A DNA stretch of 64,000 nt. Origin: Gnetum montanum. Lineage: Eukaryota; Streptophyta; Gnetopsida; Gnetales; Gnetaceae. The notes under the pieces were generated by a model. That model had not been told where the DNA came from, made no database searches, and saw nothing but the letters and a program-made list of their open reading frames with translations. Both the position numbers and the translations under genes were made by a program. The stretch covers positions 90,685 to 154,684 of the forward strand of contig MNCI01004579.1 of the NCBI GenBank assembly GCA_015680685.1, given 5' to 3'. Position 1 is the first letter of the stretch. The number at the start of each line of letters is the position of its first letter. Of the stretch, positions 53,992 to 64,000 are shown piece by piece.

Positions 53992-54800
53992 TTAAAGGTA
54001 AAAATAATCACATTCTAGATAGTAAATCCTATTTTTGAAGGCTTTGATCCTAAAAACTTCTTCTTTGTTGGATTTGATTATGAAACATATGTCATTGATG
54101 AAATTTACATTAATGACTTTGTTGGAGATTTGACTAATTGAGAGAAGAGGATTAGATAGTTTGGGAACATAATAGATTTTGGTAATGGTAATGAACTTGT
54201 TGTTGGATGATCTAACAATATAATTATCCATTCATTCAATTTTTAAATAGTTTTTGTCTTCTATTTTTATATTTCCAAGTGAGCTGGGTTTGTAGTTGAG
54301 AAGGTATTGTTTATGAGATGTCATATGATTGAAACAATCACTGTCTACTATTCATGAGTCATTTCTAATATTTATATAAGTATAAAGTTATATTATTATT
54401 TTGTTTTTATTCTTCCTTACTTCTAGAGGTGCCTTCTTATCTACACTCTTATTCGTTCTTCTTTTATTATAGTTGGAAAGCTTCAAATTCTATTCTAGTC
54501 CTACATGCTTCAGTAGTATGGTCTCTTCTTTTATAAAATTTGTAAAATGGTGTTGTTGAGTTATTGTTGCAATTCATTTAATTATTTCTTCATTTTTCTC
54601 TTGGTTTGCCTCTTTCTTTAAAAGTCTAAAAGTTATCTTAGTTATCTTGAGTGGTATTATCTTCATTTGATTATGGATTTTAGCTACTATATTGATTGAA
54701 TCTTCCTCTTTGTTTATATTTACCTCCATGCCATATTGATCAAATATGTATGCATACTTAGTTGTGTTGCTCTTCTTTCTTAATTTCATGGTTTGAAGGG
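53992..54800 (-). pseudogene. Copia-2 gag end, protease and pre-integrase remnant
   Basis: The knuckle at about 54505-54560 reads FYKFYKRRDHTTEACR, where CKFC has become YKFY. The protease follows: IVDSDCFNHMTSHKQYLLNY (DSG is DSD). 53992-54231 gives NNKFITITKIYYVPKLSNPL, LSISQISNKVINVNF and KEEVFRIKAFKNRIYYLE, the end of the protease region and start of the pre-integrase box. Segment 54574-54789 (Lys/Ile/Asn-rich) would be late Gag. Confidence 0.75.
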
Positions 54801-56366
54801 TTTTTATTATGTGACTAGCTCATTGATGCTCATCATGTTTAGGTCTCTTAAAATTACAATGTTGTCCATTGTATTATCAAATCTTTGATTTGTGAAAAGG
54901 GCTTGGATAAATTCTATATATTTTATAGCTTGGAATACCTAGAGTCATACTCATCTATCCTTTTAATACTAATAGAAGTCCTATTGGTTATGGACCAATG
55001 GAATATATCATACAAATTGTAGTATGATATAGTTGTAAGCTTTGATGATGATGTTGAGTGGATTGGAAAGAACACACATTTATATCATTGTGCTTAATAA
55101 ATATAAAAAATATTATAATATGTATGAAACAAATGGAAACCTATGTTACCATGGTATAAGGTTGAGAAATTATTTATAATTTTTATGGATTTTATCTTTA
55201 TGAGAAACAAACAAACTAAATAAAAACATATGTATTACAATTCCACTTGGGGATTGGAGCAATGCTCATGCAACAATCCCTAAAGGAACAAGTACAATGC
55301 CACATATAAATAGATGCAAATACAAGTAGAATAGCTCTTAGTCACAACCTCAATGACCCAACACCATGTTGTATAGTTATGACCTCCTTGGGTAAGGTTG
55401 AATTGTTGTAGCATATTGAAGCAAGAAAGAAATGCCTATTTATATGGTTTTAATATTTTATAATGTTTTTAGTATTTTAATATTTAAGGTATCAATGGTG
55501 AAAAAATGAGAAAAAACCATAAGCATTCTTCTCCATGCAAACAATATACTCCACATTGACCAAACGGTTTTGGGCTACATAAGCATGGTAGCATCTTGAT
55601 AGAGTCTAGCCACACTTCTAAAAGCAATGACTCAAAATACATATAAAACAAAGAAAAACTACTTACCCAAGAGAGGAAAAGCTCTTCACATGAAATAAAA
55701 TGAAAAAATTGAAAGAAATTTTTTTTTGTAACTTCATTTCTTATGGAGCTTGTCTTGAGTATTTATAGTTTCTATAGTATAATGGTAGGGGTTCACTAGC
55801 ATCCAAGCATCAATAGAGTTTTGTCAGCATAACTTGGATAACCTAGAATACACTAGAGATAGTAAAGGAGGTAAAGTATTCCAACCAAATCATTAAGGAG
55901 ATGCATTAGTGTGCCCACATTGATGTAGGAGGTGTGTTGAAATAGGAAATCCAACATACTCCTACTATCATACATTGTCCTCATTATCCTAGATGAAAGT
56001 TGGAAGGCCTAGGAATATGTCAGAGCCTTTAGAGGGTCTCTCAATAAAGCTAGAAACTTTTAGAGAAGCCTAAAACATGCTTCAAATCTACAAGTATGAA
56101 TTGGAAGACAAGGATGCCTATATGGAAGATAGAAACCTCAATCATGTGTGCAAAAACCATAAACACTAGGTGCATGAGACACATCCCAAATCTAGAACTT
56201 ATAATTGATTGACAAAATATCACTAGATGACGTATCATATCCCCATGACTAAGTAAAGGTAGTCCCATGGATTTAAACTTAAAACAAAAGACCAAAACTA
56301 GATACATTATATGATCAATGTAGAGGATACAAAGGACAGATGAAAAAACCATAACTATGTTATAAC
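54801..56366. other. Gene-free stretch between Copia-2 and element 5
   Basis: AT-rich sequence without an LTR match, coding motif or RNA gene that I can support. An open minus-strand stretch at 56050-56478 runs into the LTR of element 5 and is not credible. Confidence 0.55.
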
Positions 56367-57173
56367 TGATGAACTGCGATATCGCATATGTGATATCACA
56401 ACCACCACGTGATATCGCATACGCGATATCACGTCCTACCTCATCTTCTATAAATAAGAGGCGGTGCCCTTGGTTCAAAAATAGTTAGATTTAGACCCTT
56501 AGCCAGACTCTTGCAGTTTTTTCATTCCAGAGTTGGAATTATTCTTGTGTGCCCGTAGTAGGAGTCATAGAGTGAACGGATCTTTATTCGAACAATTTGT
56601 ACCTGAGCACAGTTTTGTGTACGGAAATAAAGATGAACTTTATGATAAACCTTGCAGCATACAGATTAAGATAATTAGTAATTAATAATTGTTTAACACT
56701 TTCCTAGTTAATTAATATCTCTCTCAACCTTCAACCCCCTTAGTCAAATAAACTCAGTATGATCGCTTTGAGCATGTGTGTAGTGCTTGGTAACCTAGTA
56801 ACGATTAGTGTTTGGTAATCCTAGCAGTGTTGCATTGGTTTAGGATGTATACAGCAAGTGGGAATAGATACTGGTGTTAGTAACATTTAGAAACTAGTTA
56901 ATGAATAGTTAATGTAAGTTAGCCACTTAGTTCTTCTCCCTCTACTTTATTAGTAGAAGACATAAAAAATACAAAAGCTATAAAAATCATATACCTCAAG
57001 CATACTTAACCATACAATCATGACAATACAAGTAAGTTTGGGAAGACAACAATTGATTAACCCTGAGTGTTCCATTAAGGCGCATAAGCACTTGGTCCTT
57101 GGAGTTTGACTGGATCGTGCATGAAACGCTCGTATTCGTATGGTTGAGTGTAGGGGTACCTTGCCACTCATCA
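56367..57173 (+). repeat. Element 5, 5' LTR
   Basis: TGATGAACTGCGATATCGC start, CCACTCATCA end; the same family as the LTRs of element 3. The U3 start holds four GATATC sites at 56378, 56392, 56411 and 56425. Confidence 0.9.
56449..56456 (+). promoter_or_regulatory. TATA box in element 5 LTR
   Basis: TATAAATA, 19 bases after the last GATATC site, in the context CTTCTATAAATAAGAGGC. Confidence 0.78.
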
Positions 57174-57194
57174 TTGGCACCATTGCCAAGGACT
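57174..57194 (+). promoter_or_regulatory. Element 5 primer-binding site, tRNA-Asp-like
   Basis: TTGGCACCATTGCCAAGGAC directly after the LTR; the least decayed tRNA-Asp-like site in the window. Confidence 0.8.
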
Positions 57195-57317
57195 TAGTTG
57201 TTTGTGCGCTGTGTAGAACATAGGAAATTATTCATATCATTGGAATGTTAGAACAAACCCTTAGAGTTAATCAAAGAAAGACAAGACAACAGTACATTGC
57301 ATACTGAACAAAACAAG

Positions 57318-59244
57318 ATGTCTTCTTCTTCACATAAGAGCACTTCACCGCCTAGGACTAACGCAAGAGGTAGTTGGTGGCATAATATACATAACTAGGA
57401 TCCACCAGTTCCTCAATAGTTTTGTGTGGTAGATACTCATCCTGATGAGTATGTATCCAATTTCACCTTTATTCTCCACCAAGATGAACAATTGCGTTGG
57501 AGAGACTTGGAGGGTAACATAGTGTTGCGTCTAGACCGATCAGTTTCCAACATGCACCTTCGTGCTCTCACACGAATAGGCATGCTACTTTTATATGCAG
57601 AATACATTGCATGCAATCATGAATCAAAGGACTATCATCTCACAGAAGCATAATGTCAAAGGGACTTGTGATAGGAGAGATACAATACATCTTTGAAGGG
57701 TAAATGGCCCCATGAAGCTCCACACATTTTGAGAGAAATTGAGGATGGTGAACTTGCCTCAATAAGTTTCCCATGAAACGATGTTCCTGATCCTGACATT
57801 GGTTAGGAGGTAGTGTATTAGAACCTCCACATCACTATTCACAACCTTGGTTCTGATACCCATGAACATGAAGTGTTCAATGAAGGAACATGAACACACG
57901 ATAAGGGCAGATGCTCTAGTCATGATCACGATTGAGGCTGAGACCATTGAAGCGAAGGTAGAAAACATCATCATGGAAATGGTTCTCCTTCTTCTTCACC
58001 TTCATCATGATCTTCACCCTCTCCTTTAATGTCCAGACATAGTCATAGGGAAACCAATCATGAGGATAAGGGAAAATGAAGTGAAAGTCATTGACGAGAT
58101 AGTTGAGAACGAGGACGAGGGCACTCTAAAGAATCAAGGCATAGAAGAAGGGAGAGTAGGGAACCGCATAGACACAATAGATGCTATGAATAAGATGATC
58201 ATGAAAAACCCCTACTCACAACTAGAAGCATGCTAGATATAACGGATGCCGTAAGAGTTCCAATAAGGCACCAAAAAGATAGTAGGATCAAGAGGTTAGA
58301 CATGAACAACATCCCATGATTTGAAGGGGGATACAACTCTAATCCTCAAAATCACTTACAAGAATTCCATGATGCATGTGCCTTGAAAAACATAGAAAAA
58401 ATGGCAAAAACTAAAGTTGTTCCCAAGGATACTAGTGAATGAAGCTGAAAGCTGGTATCGGTCCTTAGAACCGGAATCCATTTGGAGGTGGAGTACAATG
58501 TTAGAACTCTTCAATGATAAGTACTAAACATACTCTTGAGTGTCTAACCTATGGAAGAAAATCCAAGGATGGAAGCAAGGAAACCATGAACCCTTGGATG
58601 CTACCATGGACCACTATTACGCACTGTTACATTGTTGCCCTGGCCATGGTTATTCGCAGCGGGATCAACTATGCCATCTCATGGATAGACTTAGGCATGA
58701 AACAAGAAGAACCCTTGGGACGTATGCCCAAGGAAGGTTATATAAGCTTAAGTCTCATCAAATTCATAGACTGCTAGAGCAAGTTTCCAAAGAAGAAGGT
58801 GAGCTACAAAAGAGAGAAAGTGCAGAAGAATACAACCGAGATCCTTCCCTCCAAAAAAGGGGAGTGAGATTTTGTGAGGAGGAAGACGAGTCACAACTCG
58901 AAGAGATGGTGAACAGGAAAACTTTGCCTCTCCAAAAGTTAACATAAGAAGTATTGACAAATGTAGATCAAATGTGGGACTCCTTGAATAGTAGGTTTGA
59001 AACTGTTCTTAAAATTGTAGAGGATTTTAGAAAGTAAGGTAGTGACCGTGACAACAAGAAAAAAAGAGAAGTGGAAAATGCACATAACAAGGGTAAGGGA
59101 AAAATGGCTATCATAGAAGAGGTTGTGGATTTAGACACGGAAAATGATGATGGATGTGAGATATGCCAATAAAACCATCCTAAGGGATGTTACCCAGTAA
59201 TCTCACATCTACAAGAGTTTGGGGTGTATGCACTCAACCCATGA
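57318..59244 (+). pseudogene. Element 5 gag remnant
   Basis: ATG at 57318 (MSSSSHKSTSPPRTNARGSW), then VDTHPDEYVSNFTFILHQDE and LEGNIVLRLDRS, ending in TAA near 57653. A basic His/Asp/Arg-rich region with shifts follows. The core at 58300-58950 has MNNIP-like residues, FEGGYNSNPQNH, LVNEAESWYRSLEPESI, then HYYALLHCCPGHGYSQRDQL and TRRTLGTYAQGRLYKLKSHQ. A coiled, Lys-rich part (59040-59110) precedes the knuckle CEICQ-x-NHPKGC and the end GVYALNP with TGA at 59242-59244. About six stops and three shifts. Confidence 0.87.
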
Positions 59245-60335
59245 TTTAATAAATGGAAGGCACCCTGACGGTTACCTTATGCCCAAGGTAACCCAAGGTA
59301 GTTCTACCGACCTTCAATATATTATCCAAGTGGAACTCCACCACAACCCATTGAGCAACATCAACAATGACAATACTCACAATCATGGGGGATGCCACCA
59401 CCAAGGCAACAATACCCATACCGACAACTTGACCCATATGGCTACTACGTGTAGCATCCAATCTCTCATGTGACTCTGTTAGTCATGTTACACCACAACA
59501 TTACTACCAAGCCCATGAGTATCATAGAACTCCTTCTCCTAGGGGAGATAACCCACAAATATGCCATCCTTCAAATCCATCCGCAGCTCTCACACCAATA
59601 GCTCCATTACCACCCACTCCAGCAATGCAAGGGGAACTCCCTACTCAACTGCAGCAACACAATGTTACAAGGGCTATAAATCCTCAACCCACTATTGGTT
59701 CTGACAACCGTATAAAGAAAAGACCTTTCTTTAGAACCAATAGTCCAACCAAGATGGTTCAACCACAAGTGGTTGAACCTCTGAATAGCTCCTGATCAAA
59801 TAAAGCTTCAGAGCTCCCTTTGAACCAAACATTGAGCTCAACGCACACGGTTATGTTAACACATGCTGTTACTGACTGGATCAAGGTTGGCCACCTTCCT
59901 AGAAAATTCTCTGATCCTGGAAGCCCTCTAATATATCTCCAAATCACTGGGAATGAGCCATGCAAAGCTCTTTTGGATTCAGGTTTTGGAGTCAACTTAA
60001 TATCGGAAGAAATGTACAAAGCCTGGAACCTACCTCCATTAAAGAAGAGTAATATTCACCTAGAGCTGGTCGACCAGTCCATCATTGTTCCCTTGGGACT
60101 AGTGGAGGACATCATCACCAGTATGTATGGGTGGTCGTACCCAACTAATTTCCTATTGATACAAGTGAATAATGGTAAAAGGGACTTCCCAATAATAATG
60201 GGAAGGGCATGGCTAAGTACTATAGATGCACACCTAGGAATCTACAATCTTTTCCTTAAAATATCTAAGGAGAATACTTTTGGAAAGATCAAGAAGAAGA
60301 AGGTTCCATGCATTGCATATACTGATACAAGGTGA
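59245..60335 (+). pseudogene. Element 5 linker and aspartic protease
   Basis: A Pro/Gln/Tyr-rich linker (59245-59815; YPSGTPPQPIEQHQQ, PPPRQQYPYRQLDPYGYY) leads into an unbroken 171-codon frame at 59820-60335: VMLTHAVTDWIKVGHLPRKF, CKALLDSGFGVNLISEEMYK, LGLVEDIITSMYGWSYPTNF, RDFPIIMGRAWLSTIDAHLG and NTFGKIKKKKVPCIAY. The retropepsin triplet DSG and the second box (PIIMGRAWL) are intact, so this domain could still fold. Its role would be to cut Gag and Pol during particle maturation. Confidence 0.88.
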
Positions 60336-60869
60336 TATTGCATGTAGAGATCATGCGTTGCGCAAATTTTAGCATTGCCTGCATGCAACCGGTGTGCGCA
60401 AAACATTAACATACAAAAGTGCCTGTATGTAGTAGCCACATGACAAGAAGACACCTAGTGGCTAATAGCTGATTAAGAGAGCAACTCACTAATGTGCATG
60501 GAACTAGCTGAGGGAATAACTTGTGCTTACATCAAAATCATAGATGCACTAGAGCAAGTCTACTGCCAACTTCCAAGCCTTAACGTTGAAAACATCAACT
60601 GGGGGAAGTTGGAAATTCTTGAAAAATTCAAACAAGAGCCCCTAGAATTGAAACCATTACCCACCAGTCTAGAATATATGCTTCTTGAAAATGGAAAATC
60701 AGTAATCATCAATGCAAGACTTGCTTCCAAACAAAAAGGAAGACTGTTGAAAGTAATAAACAAGTGGTCAAAAGCCTTTGCCTAGTCATATCCTGAATTA
60801 ACTGGAATAGATCCTGGGATATGCCAGCATGGGATTTACACTGACCCCTCCATGAAACCTCAAAAACAA
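60336..60869 (+). other. Element 5 protease-RT spacer
   Basis: Contains CCACATGACAAGAAGACACC and CTAGTGGCTAATAG, then an open stretch at 60492-60785 ending GRLLKVINKWSKAFA, which matches the 'L-x-V-L-x-x-H-K-x-A-x-x-W' lead into plant gypsy polymerases. It is probably part of the polyprotein. Confidence 0.6.
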
Positions 60870-61390
60870 CCGTAGAGGCGATTGAACCCAAAATTGAAGC
60901 AAGTAGTAAAAGAAGAAATAGAAAAGCTTCTTAAGGTTGGGTTCATATACCCCATTGCTGATAGCGAATGGGTTATCCTTTGGTAATCATGCCTAAAAAG
61001 GGAGGCAAATGGAGGATGTGCGTAGATTTTAGGCTGCTAAACATGGCAACATTTAAGGATCACTTTTTGTTGCCATTCATTGACCAAGTCTTAGAATACA
61101 ACCAAATATAGATATCCCTAGAAGACTAAGCTAAGAAAACATTCACCAGTCCTTGGGGAACATTTGCATATTAAAAAATGCCGTTTGGCTTGTGTAATCC
61201 TCTTGCCATGTTTCAATGCCTAGTTCTAAGCATATTCCAATAGTAGATAGGGAACAAAGTGGAAGTCTTTATGGATGACTTCTCCACCTATGGAACAAGT
61301 TTTGATCAAGCCTTGGACCAATTAGAGAAAGTGCTGAAATGATGCATAGAAACCAATCTAAGGCTCAATTGGTAGAAAAGCCATTTAATG
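60870..61390 (+). pseudogene. Element 5 reverse transcriptase with motif A deleted
   Basis: LKQVVKEEIEKLLKVGFIYP, IADSEW, KKGGKWRMCVDFRLLNMATF and LLPFIDQVLE are followed directly by YNQI. Compared with elements 3 and 4 (where YYSFLDxYSGYN follows) about 20 residues including motif A with its catalytic Asp are gone. Then KKTFTSPWGTFAY, MPFGLCNPLAMFQCLVL and KVEVFMDDFSTYGTSFDQAL (catalytic DD kept). Single stops interrupt it. Confidence 0.87.
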
Positions 61391-62071
61391 GTCCAAGAAG
61401 GCATAGTACTTGGGCATAAAGTTTCACATGTAGGAATAGAGGTAGACCCAGATAAAATTAGGGTTATCCAAGGAATCACTCGTCAACTGGAAACTGTTAA
61501 AGACATTTGGTCATTCCTTGGATACACTAGCTACTATAGGAGATTCATTGAGAACTTTTCCAAGATTGCCAAATCATTGGTAGAGCTAACAAAGAAGGAT
61601 GTACCTTTTGAGTGGACTAGGGTATGTGAAGGAGCATTCCAAACCCTGAAACGGAAGCTAGTAGAAACTCCCATTCTACAAGCTCCTGACTAGTCCAGAC
61701 CATTACACATTATGACTGACATGTCCAATTATGCCTTAGGAGCAGTACTTACACAGTTAGATGACCAAAAACACCCTTACTACATCTACTATGCAAGTAG
61801 AAGTATCGCCGGTGCACAACTTAACTACACAACTACAGATAAAGAATTAATGGCTATAGTGTTTGCACTGGATAAGTTTAGGCACTATGTGTTAGGTTAC
61901 AAAGTGTTCATCCACATGGATCATAATGCAATCCGATTCCTCATGAACAAGCCAATGGTTAGCCCTTGTATTATACAATGGCTGGTAATTCTACAGGAGT
62001 TTGATCTAATGATGATCAATTGGAAAGGCACCGAGAACATAGTTGCAGATCATTTATCTCGATTGTGCTAG
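61388..62071 (+). pseudogene. Element 5 RT connection and RNase H
   Basis: 61388-61693 is open: GIVLGHKVSHVGIEVDPDKI, SFLGYTSYYRRFIENFSKIA and KKDVPFEWTRVCEGAFQTLK. After a stop at 61691 the frame continues 61712-62071: MTDMSNYALGAVLTQLDDQK, YYASRSIAGAQLNYTTTDKE, LMAIVFALDKFRHYVLGYK, HMDHNAIRFLMNKPM and ENIVADHLSRLC. RNase H acidic residues in MTD, DKE and HMDH are present. It would degrade RNA in the hybrid. Confidence 0.9.
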
Positions 62072-62269
62072 GACAACAAAGAGGATGAATATGTAATGTC
62101 TAATCATTTTCCTGATGAAGCCCTCTTTGCTGGTGTAGTGATTAACCAACTACCCATGGAGATGAACTAGTATAGTAGCATTCTCATCTATCTCCTTACT
62201 CAACAAACACCACAGGAGCTGGACCTTAGGAAGAAACAATAGTTCCTTCAAAAAGCCAACTACTTCATA

Positions 62270-63400
62270 GAGATCAATGGAAAACTTTACAAAGTGTGTC
62301 CTGATGGCTTGGTTCGATGGTGCGTGCTCAAGGTAGACCAACTGAGAGTTCTCCAAGACGCTCATGAGGGCTCTTGTGGGTGTCACTATGCAAGGAGACG
62401 AACGACTATTAAGATCTTGCTTGCAGGATATTACTGGCCAACAGTATTTCAGGATGCCCATTAATTTGTCTGATCTTGTGAGCATTGTCAATGTGATGGG
62501 GGAACGACTGCTAAAATGGAGGATCCACAACAATGGATTCAACCGTTAGAACCCTTCGACATTTGGAGAATAGACTTTATGGGGCCCATTACACTAATGT
62601 CTAATGGAAAAGCTTACATTGTAGTTGCCATAGAATATTTAACAAAATGGGCTAAAGTAGCTGCTGTTAAAGACTGCACATCATCTACAGCTACATGATT
62701 TGTGCAACAAGAAATTGTAAATAGGTTTGGTGTGCCACGTGCACTTATTTCAGATAATGGAACACACTTCACAGGTGCAACTTTTCGAAAGTTAACGTAA
62801 TGCTTAGGGGTTGAACATAAATTGACTACACCTTATCACCCCCAAGCTAACAGACAAGCTGAGGTCACCAATAGGGACATCACTAAAATATGGACTATGA
62901 CAATTAGCAAATATAGGTGAGATTGGAGCACTAAATTGAATGATGCACTTTGGGCATACCGCTCCACCTAGAAACTCCCTATGGGCTACTCTTCCTATGA
63001 GTTAGTGTACGAAAAGCTTCCAATGCTTCCGATTCAAATGGAACTCGGTACACTATCAACGACTTGTGACCTCCACCTCAATCTTGATCTAGCACAAAAA
63101 CAAAGGTTAAACGTGCTAGCTGAAAACCGATTAGTTGCCCTGTCATCAACTAATTTGCACAAGGCATATAACAAGCAATGCCATGACTTGAAGATTTGAA
63201 AGGTTAAGTATCAACCAGGAGATAAGGTTCTCTACTGGAACCCCACACATGTGCCACAAGGCACAAAATTTCAAACACTGTGGGAAGGATCTTACATTAT
63301 TCATGCAACCTTTCCTTTAGGGGCCATGATTATATACAAACTTGAGAGCCTTGATAAGAGATTGTTAGTCAATGTGCAACAAACCAAACCTCCATGAATA
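62270..63400 (+). pseudogene. Element 5 integrase
   Basis: Zinc-binding part at 62330-62490: LRVLQDAHEGSCGCHYARRR, ILLAGYYWPT and CEHCQCDG. Core: PLEPFDIWRIDFMGPITLMS (Asp), FGVPRALISDNGTHFTGATF (Asp) and TTPYHPQANRQAEVTNRD (Glu): the whole catalytic triad survives. Tail at 62981-63199 and on: ELVYEKLPMLPIQMELGTLS, LVALSSTNLHKAYNKQCHDL, KVKYQPGDKVLYWNPTHVPQ and LWEGSYIIHATFP. Stops at 62697, 62798 and a few later positions still break the protein. Confidence 0.9.
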
Positions 63401-64000
63401 TAGAATGGTCAGTGCACATAATACCTTTGAGAAGGGATGTCACTATTTCAGATCTCCTCCTTCCAACTCAATCATGAGGGAGAAGGCCACCTCTGCTAAG
63501 CATTTGAGGCCCTCAGTTCCTTTTTAAGTTTTTGTTTTACACATTTTTGTTTTACAAATTTCTTTAATTTTTTTATTTTTGTTTTGCAGCATCATTATAC
63601 TTTCTCATTTCTTTGTGTTACTGTTTGTTTTTGTTTTTATCTTTGTTTGTTGTTTTTGTTTTGTTAGATTCATCACCTAATAAGTGCTCCTAATGGTGGT
63701 ATGAAATATATTCTATTAATTGCTAATGTTTGGTTTTTACCTTTGAGTTATAATGTTGATACTAAGGTATGGTTCTTTTGATATAATAGGCAATGAGTCC
63801 ATGTCATCCATGCATCCATGAATTTCTATGGTCTCTCTTGGCTTGGAACTTTACAGTCCTCTTCTTTAATAATAAAACTATTAATGAATTGGTGACTGGG
63901 CATTTCTCAAACTAAGTAAGGACTCAAGGACTGAAAAGGGTGTGGCTTCAAAGGGATTTGATGCATTTGTGCTGGCTATTCTCTTGGGTGCTTGGATGTT
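63401..64000 (+). other. Element 5 start of 3' region
   Basis: The shared block CAGATCTCCTCCTTCCAACT and then a T-rich tract with TTTTTGTTTTACA units (63520-63670). The rest continues past the window. Any antisense frame would lie further right and cannot be checked here. Confidence 0.7.

Larger units (their letters stand above)
51075..54800 (-). mobile_element. Copia-2: degenerate Ty1/copia internal region
   Basis: Minus-strand blocks in copia order from right to left: zinc knuckle (about 54520), protease (about 54330), GAG-pre-integrase (53992-54231), integrase (about 53370-53760), reverse transcriptase (51894-52560) and RNase H (51180-51460). The frames are much more broken than in Copia-1. 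LTRs and target duplication were not identified. Confidence 0.8.
56367..64000 (+). mobile_element. Element 5: Athila-like LTR retrotransposon, cut by window end
   Basis: 5' LTR, primer site, gag, protease, reverse transcriptase, RNase H, integrase and the start of the 3' region follow in order; the 3' LTR lies beyond the window. LTR and coding parts are the closest relatives of element 3. It has the fewest stops of the Athila-like copies: the protease DSG and the three integrase acids survive, but part of the reverse transcriptase is deleted. Left flanking 5-mer is ATAAC. Confidence 0.92.

Noticed and set aside
50351-56366. LTR pair for Copia-2
   Set aside because: A purine tract at 51075-51085 hints at a 3' LTR, but I could not align 50351-51074 with anything at 54800-56366.
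56050-56478. 142-codon minus-strand frame
   Set aside because: Crosses the border between unrelated flank and the LTR of element 5, so it cannot be an old gene.
1-64000. tRNA genes, rRNA, CRISPR arrays, bacterial operons
   Set aside because: No cloverleaf with A and B boxes, no rRNA blocks, no spaced identical repeats; tRNA-like matches are only the primer sites of the retrotransposons.

Overview
The window looks like a piece of a large, repeat-packed plant nuclear genome. I see no intact host gene, rRNA, tRNA or CRISPR array. The base composition is AT-rich, and everything I can recognise is a retrotransposon: Ty3/gypsy elements of an Athila/Tat-like type with a primer site resembling the 3' end of tRNA-Asp, one chromodomain-type Ty3/gypsy element, two Ty1/copia elements and two L1-type LINEs. 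The great age of most copies and the absence of genes would suit a gymnosperm or another giant plant genome, but the sequence does not prove the taxon. Nearly all stop codons inside the old frames are TAG, TAA or TGA where related copies have CAG, CAA, CGA or TGG, as expected of long methylated DNA decaying by C-to-T change. || Layout. The left three quarters are a nested stack built on one minus-strand L1-type LINE. Pieces of that LINE lie at 1-896 (late reverse transcriptase), 7466-8750 (early reverse transcriptase), 28068-29450 (endonuclease and ORF1 zinc knuckle) and 34581-35513 (ORF1 DUF4283-like domain). Four LTR elements split it: element 1 (897-7465, minus, chromovirus type), element 2 (8751-28067, plus, Athila-like, without pol), Copia-1 (about 29451-34580, minus) and element 4 (35514-45632, plus, Athila-like with gag and pol). 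Element 3 (12432-22429, minus, Athila-like with gag and pol) sits inside element 2 with a perfect 5-bp target duplication, CCCAT. || To the right lie 45633-46423 (unassigned), a 5'-truncated plus-strand LINE at 46442-47815 bounded by an 18-bp perfect target duplication, a gene-free AT-rich stretch with a cluster of short TGAGTCA-like motifs (49885-50350), the pol remnant of a second copia element (about 51075-54800, minus), another blank stretch, and element 5 (56367 to the window end, plus), the best-preserved Athila-like copy. || How the parts work together. Elements 3, 4 and 5 have the order LTR, tRNA-Asp-like primer site, Gag with an unusual short zinc knuckle, protease, reverse transcriptase, RNase H, integrase, a long 3' region, polypurine tract and LTR. 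Element 2 has the same LTR style, Gag and 3' region but no pol, and would have needed proteins from relatives. Two unexpected coding relics lie in the 3' regions. The first is a sense-strand frame of about 900 codons in element 2 (24265-27000), with a domain like the 'putative plant transposon protein' family followed by a long coiled coil. The second is a short antisense frame, recognisable in elements 2, 3 and 4, with the shared core SGSSP-x-QA...FVG. These are the best candidates for an undescribed system. The four single-N positions in the window include sites that flank an inverted 62-bp copy and separate a tandem 70-bp copy, so assembly joins are likely there.
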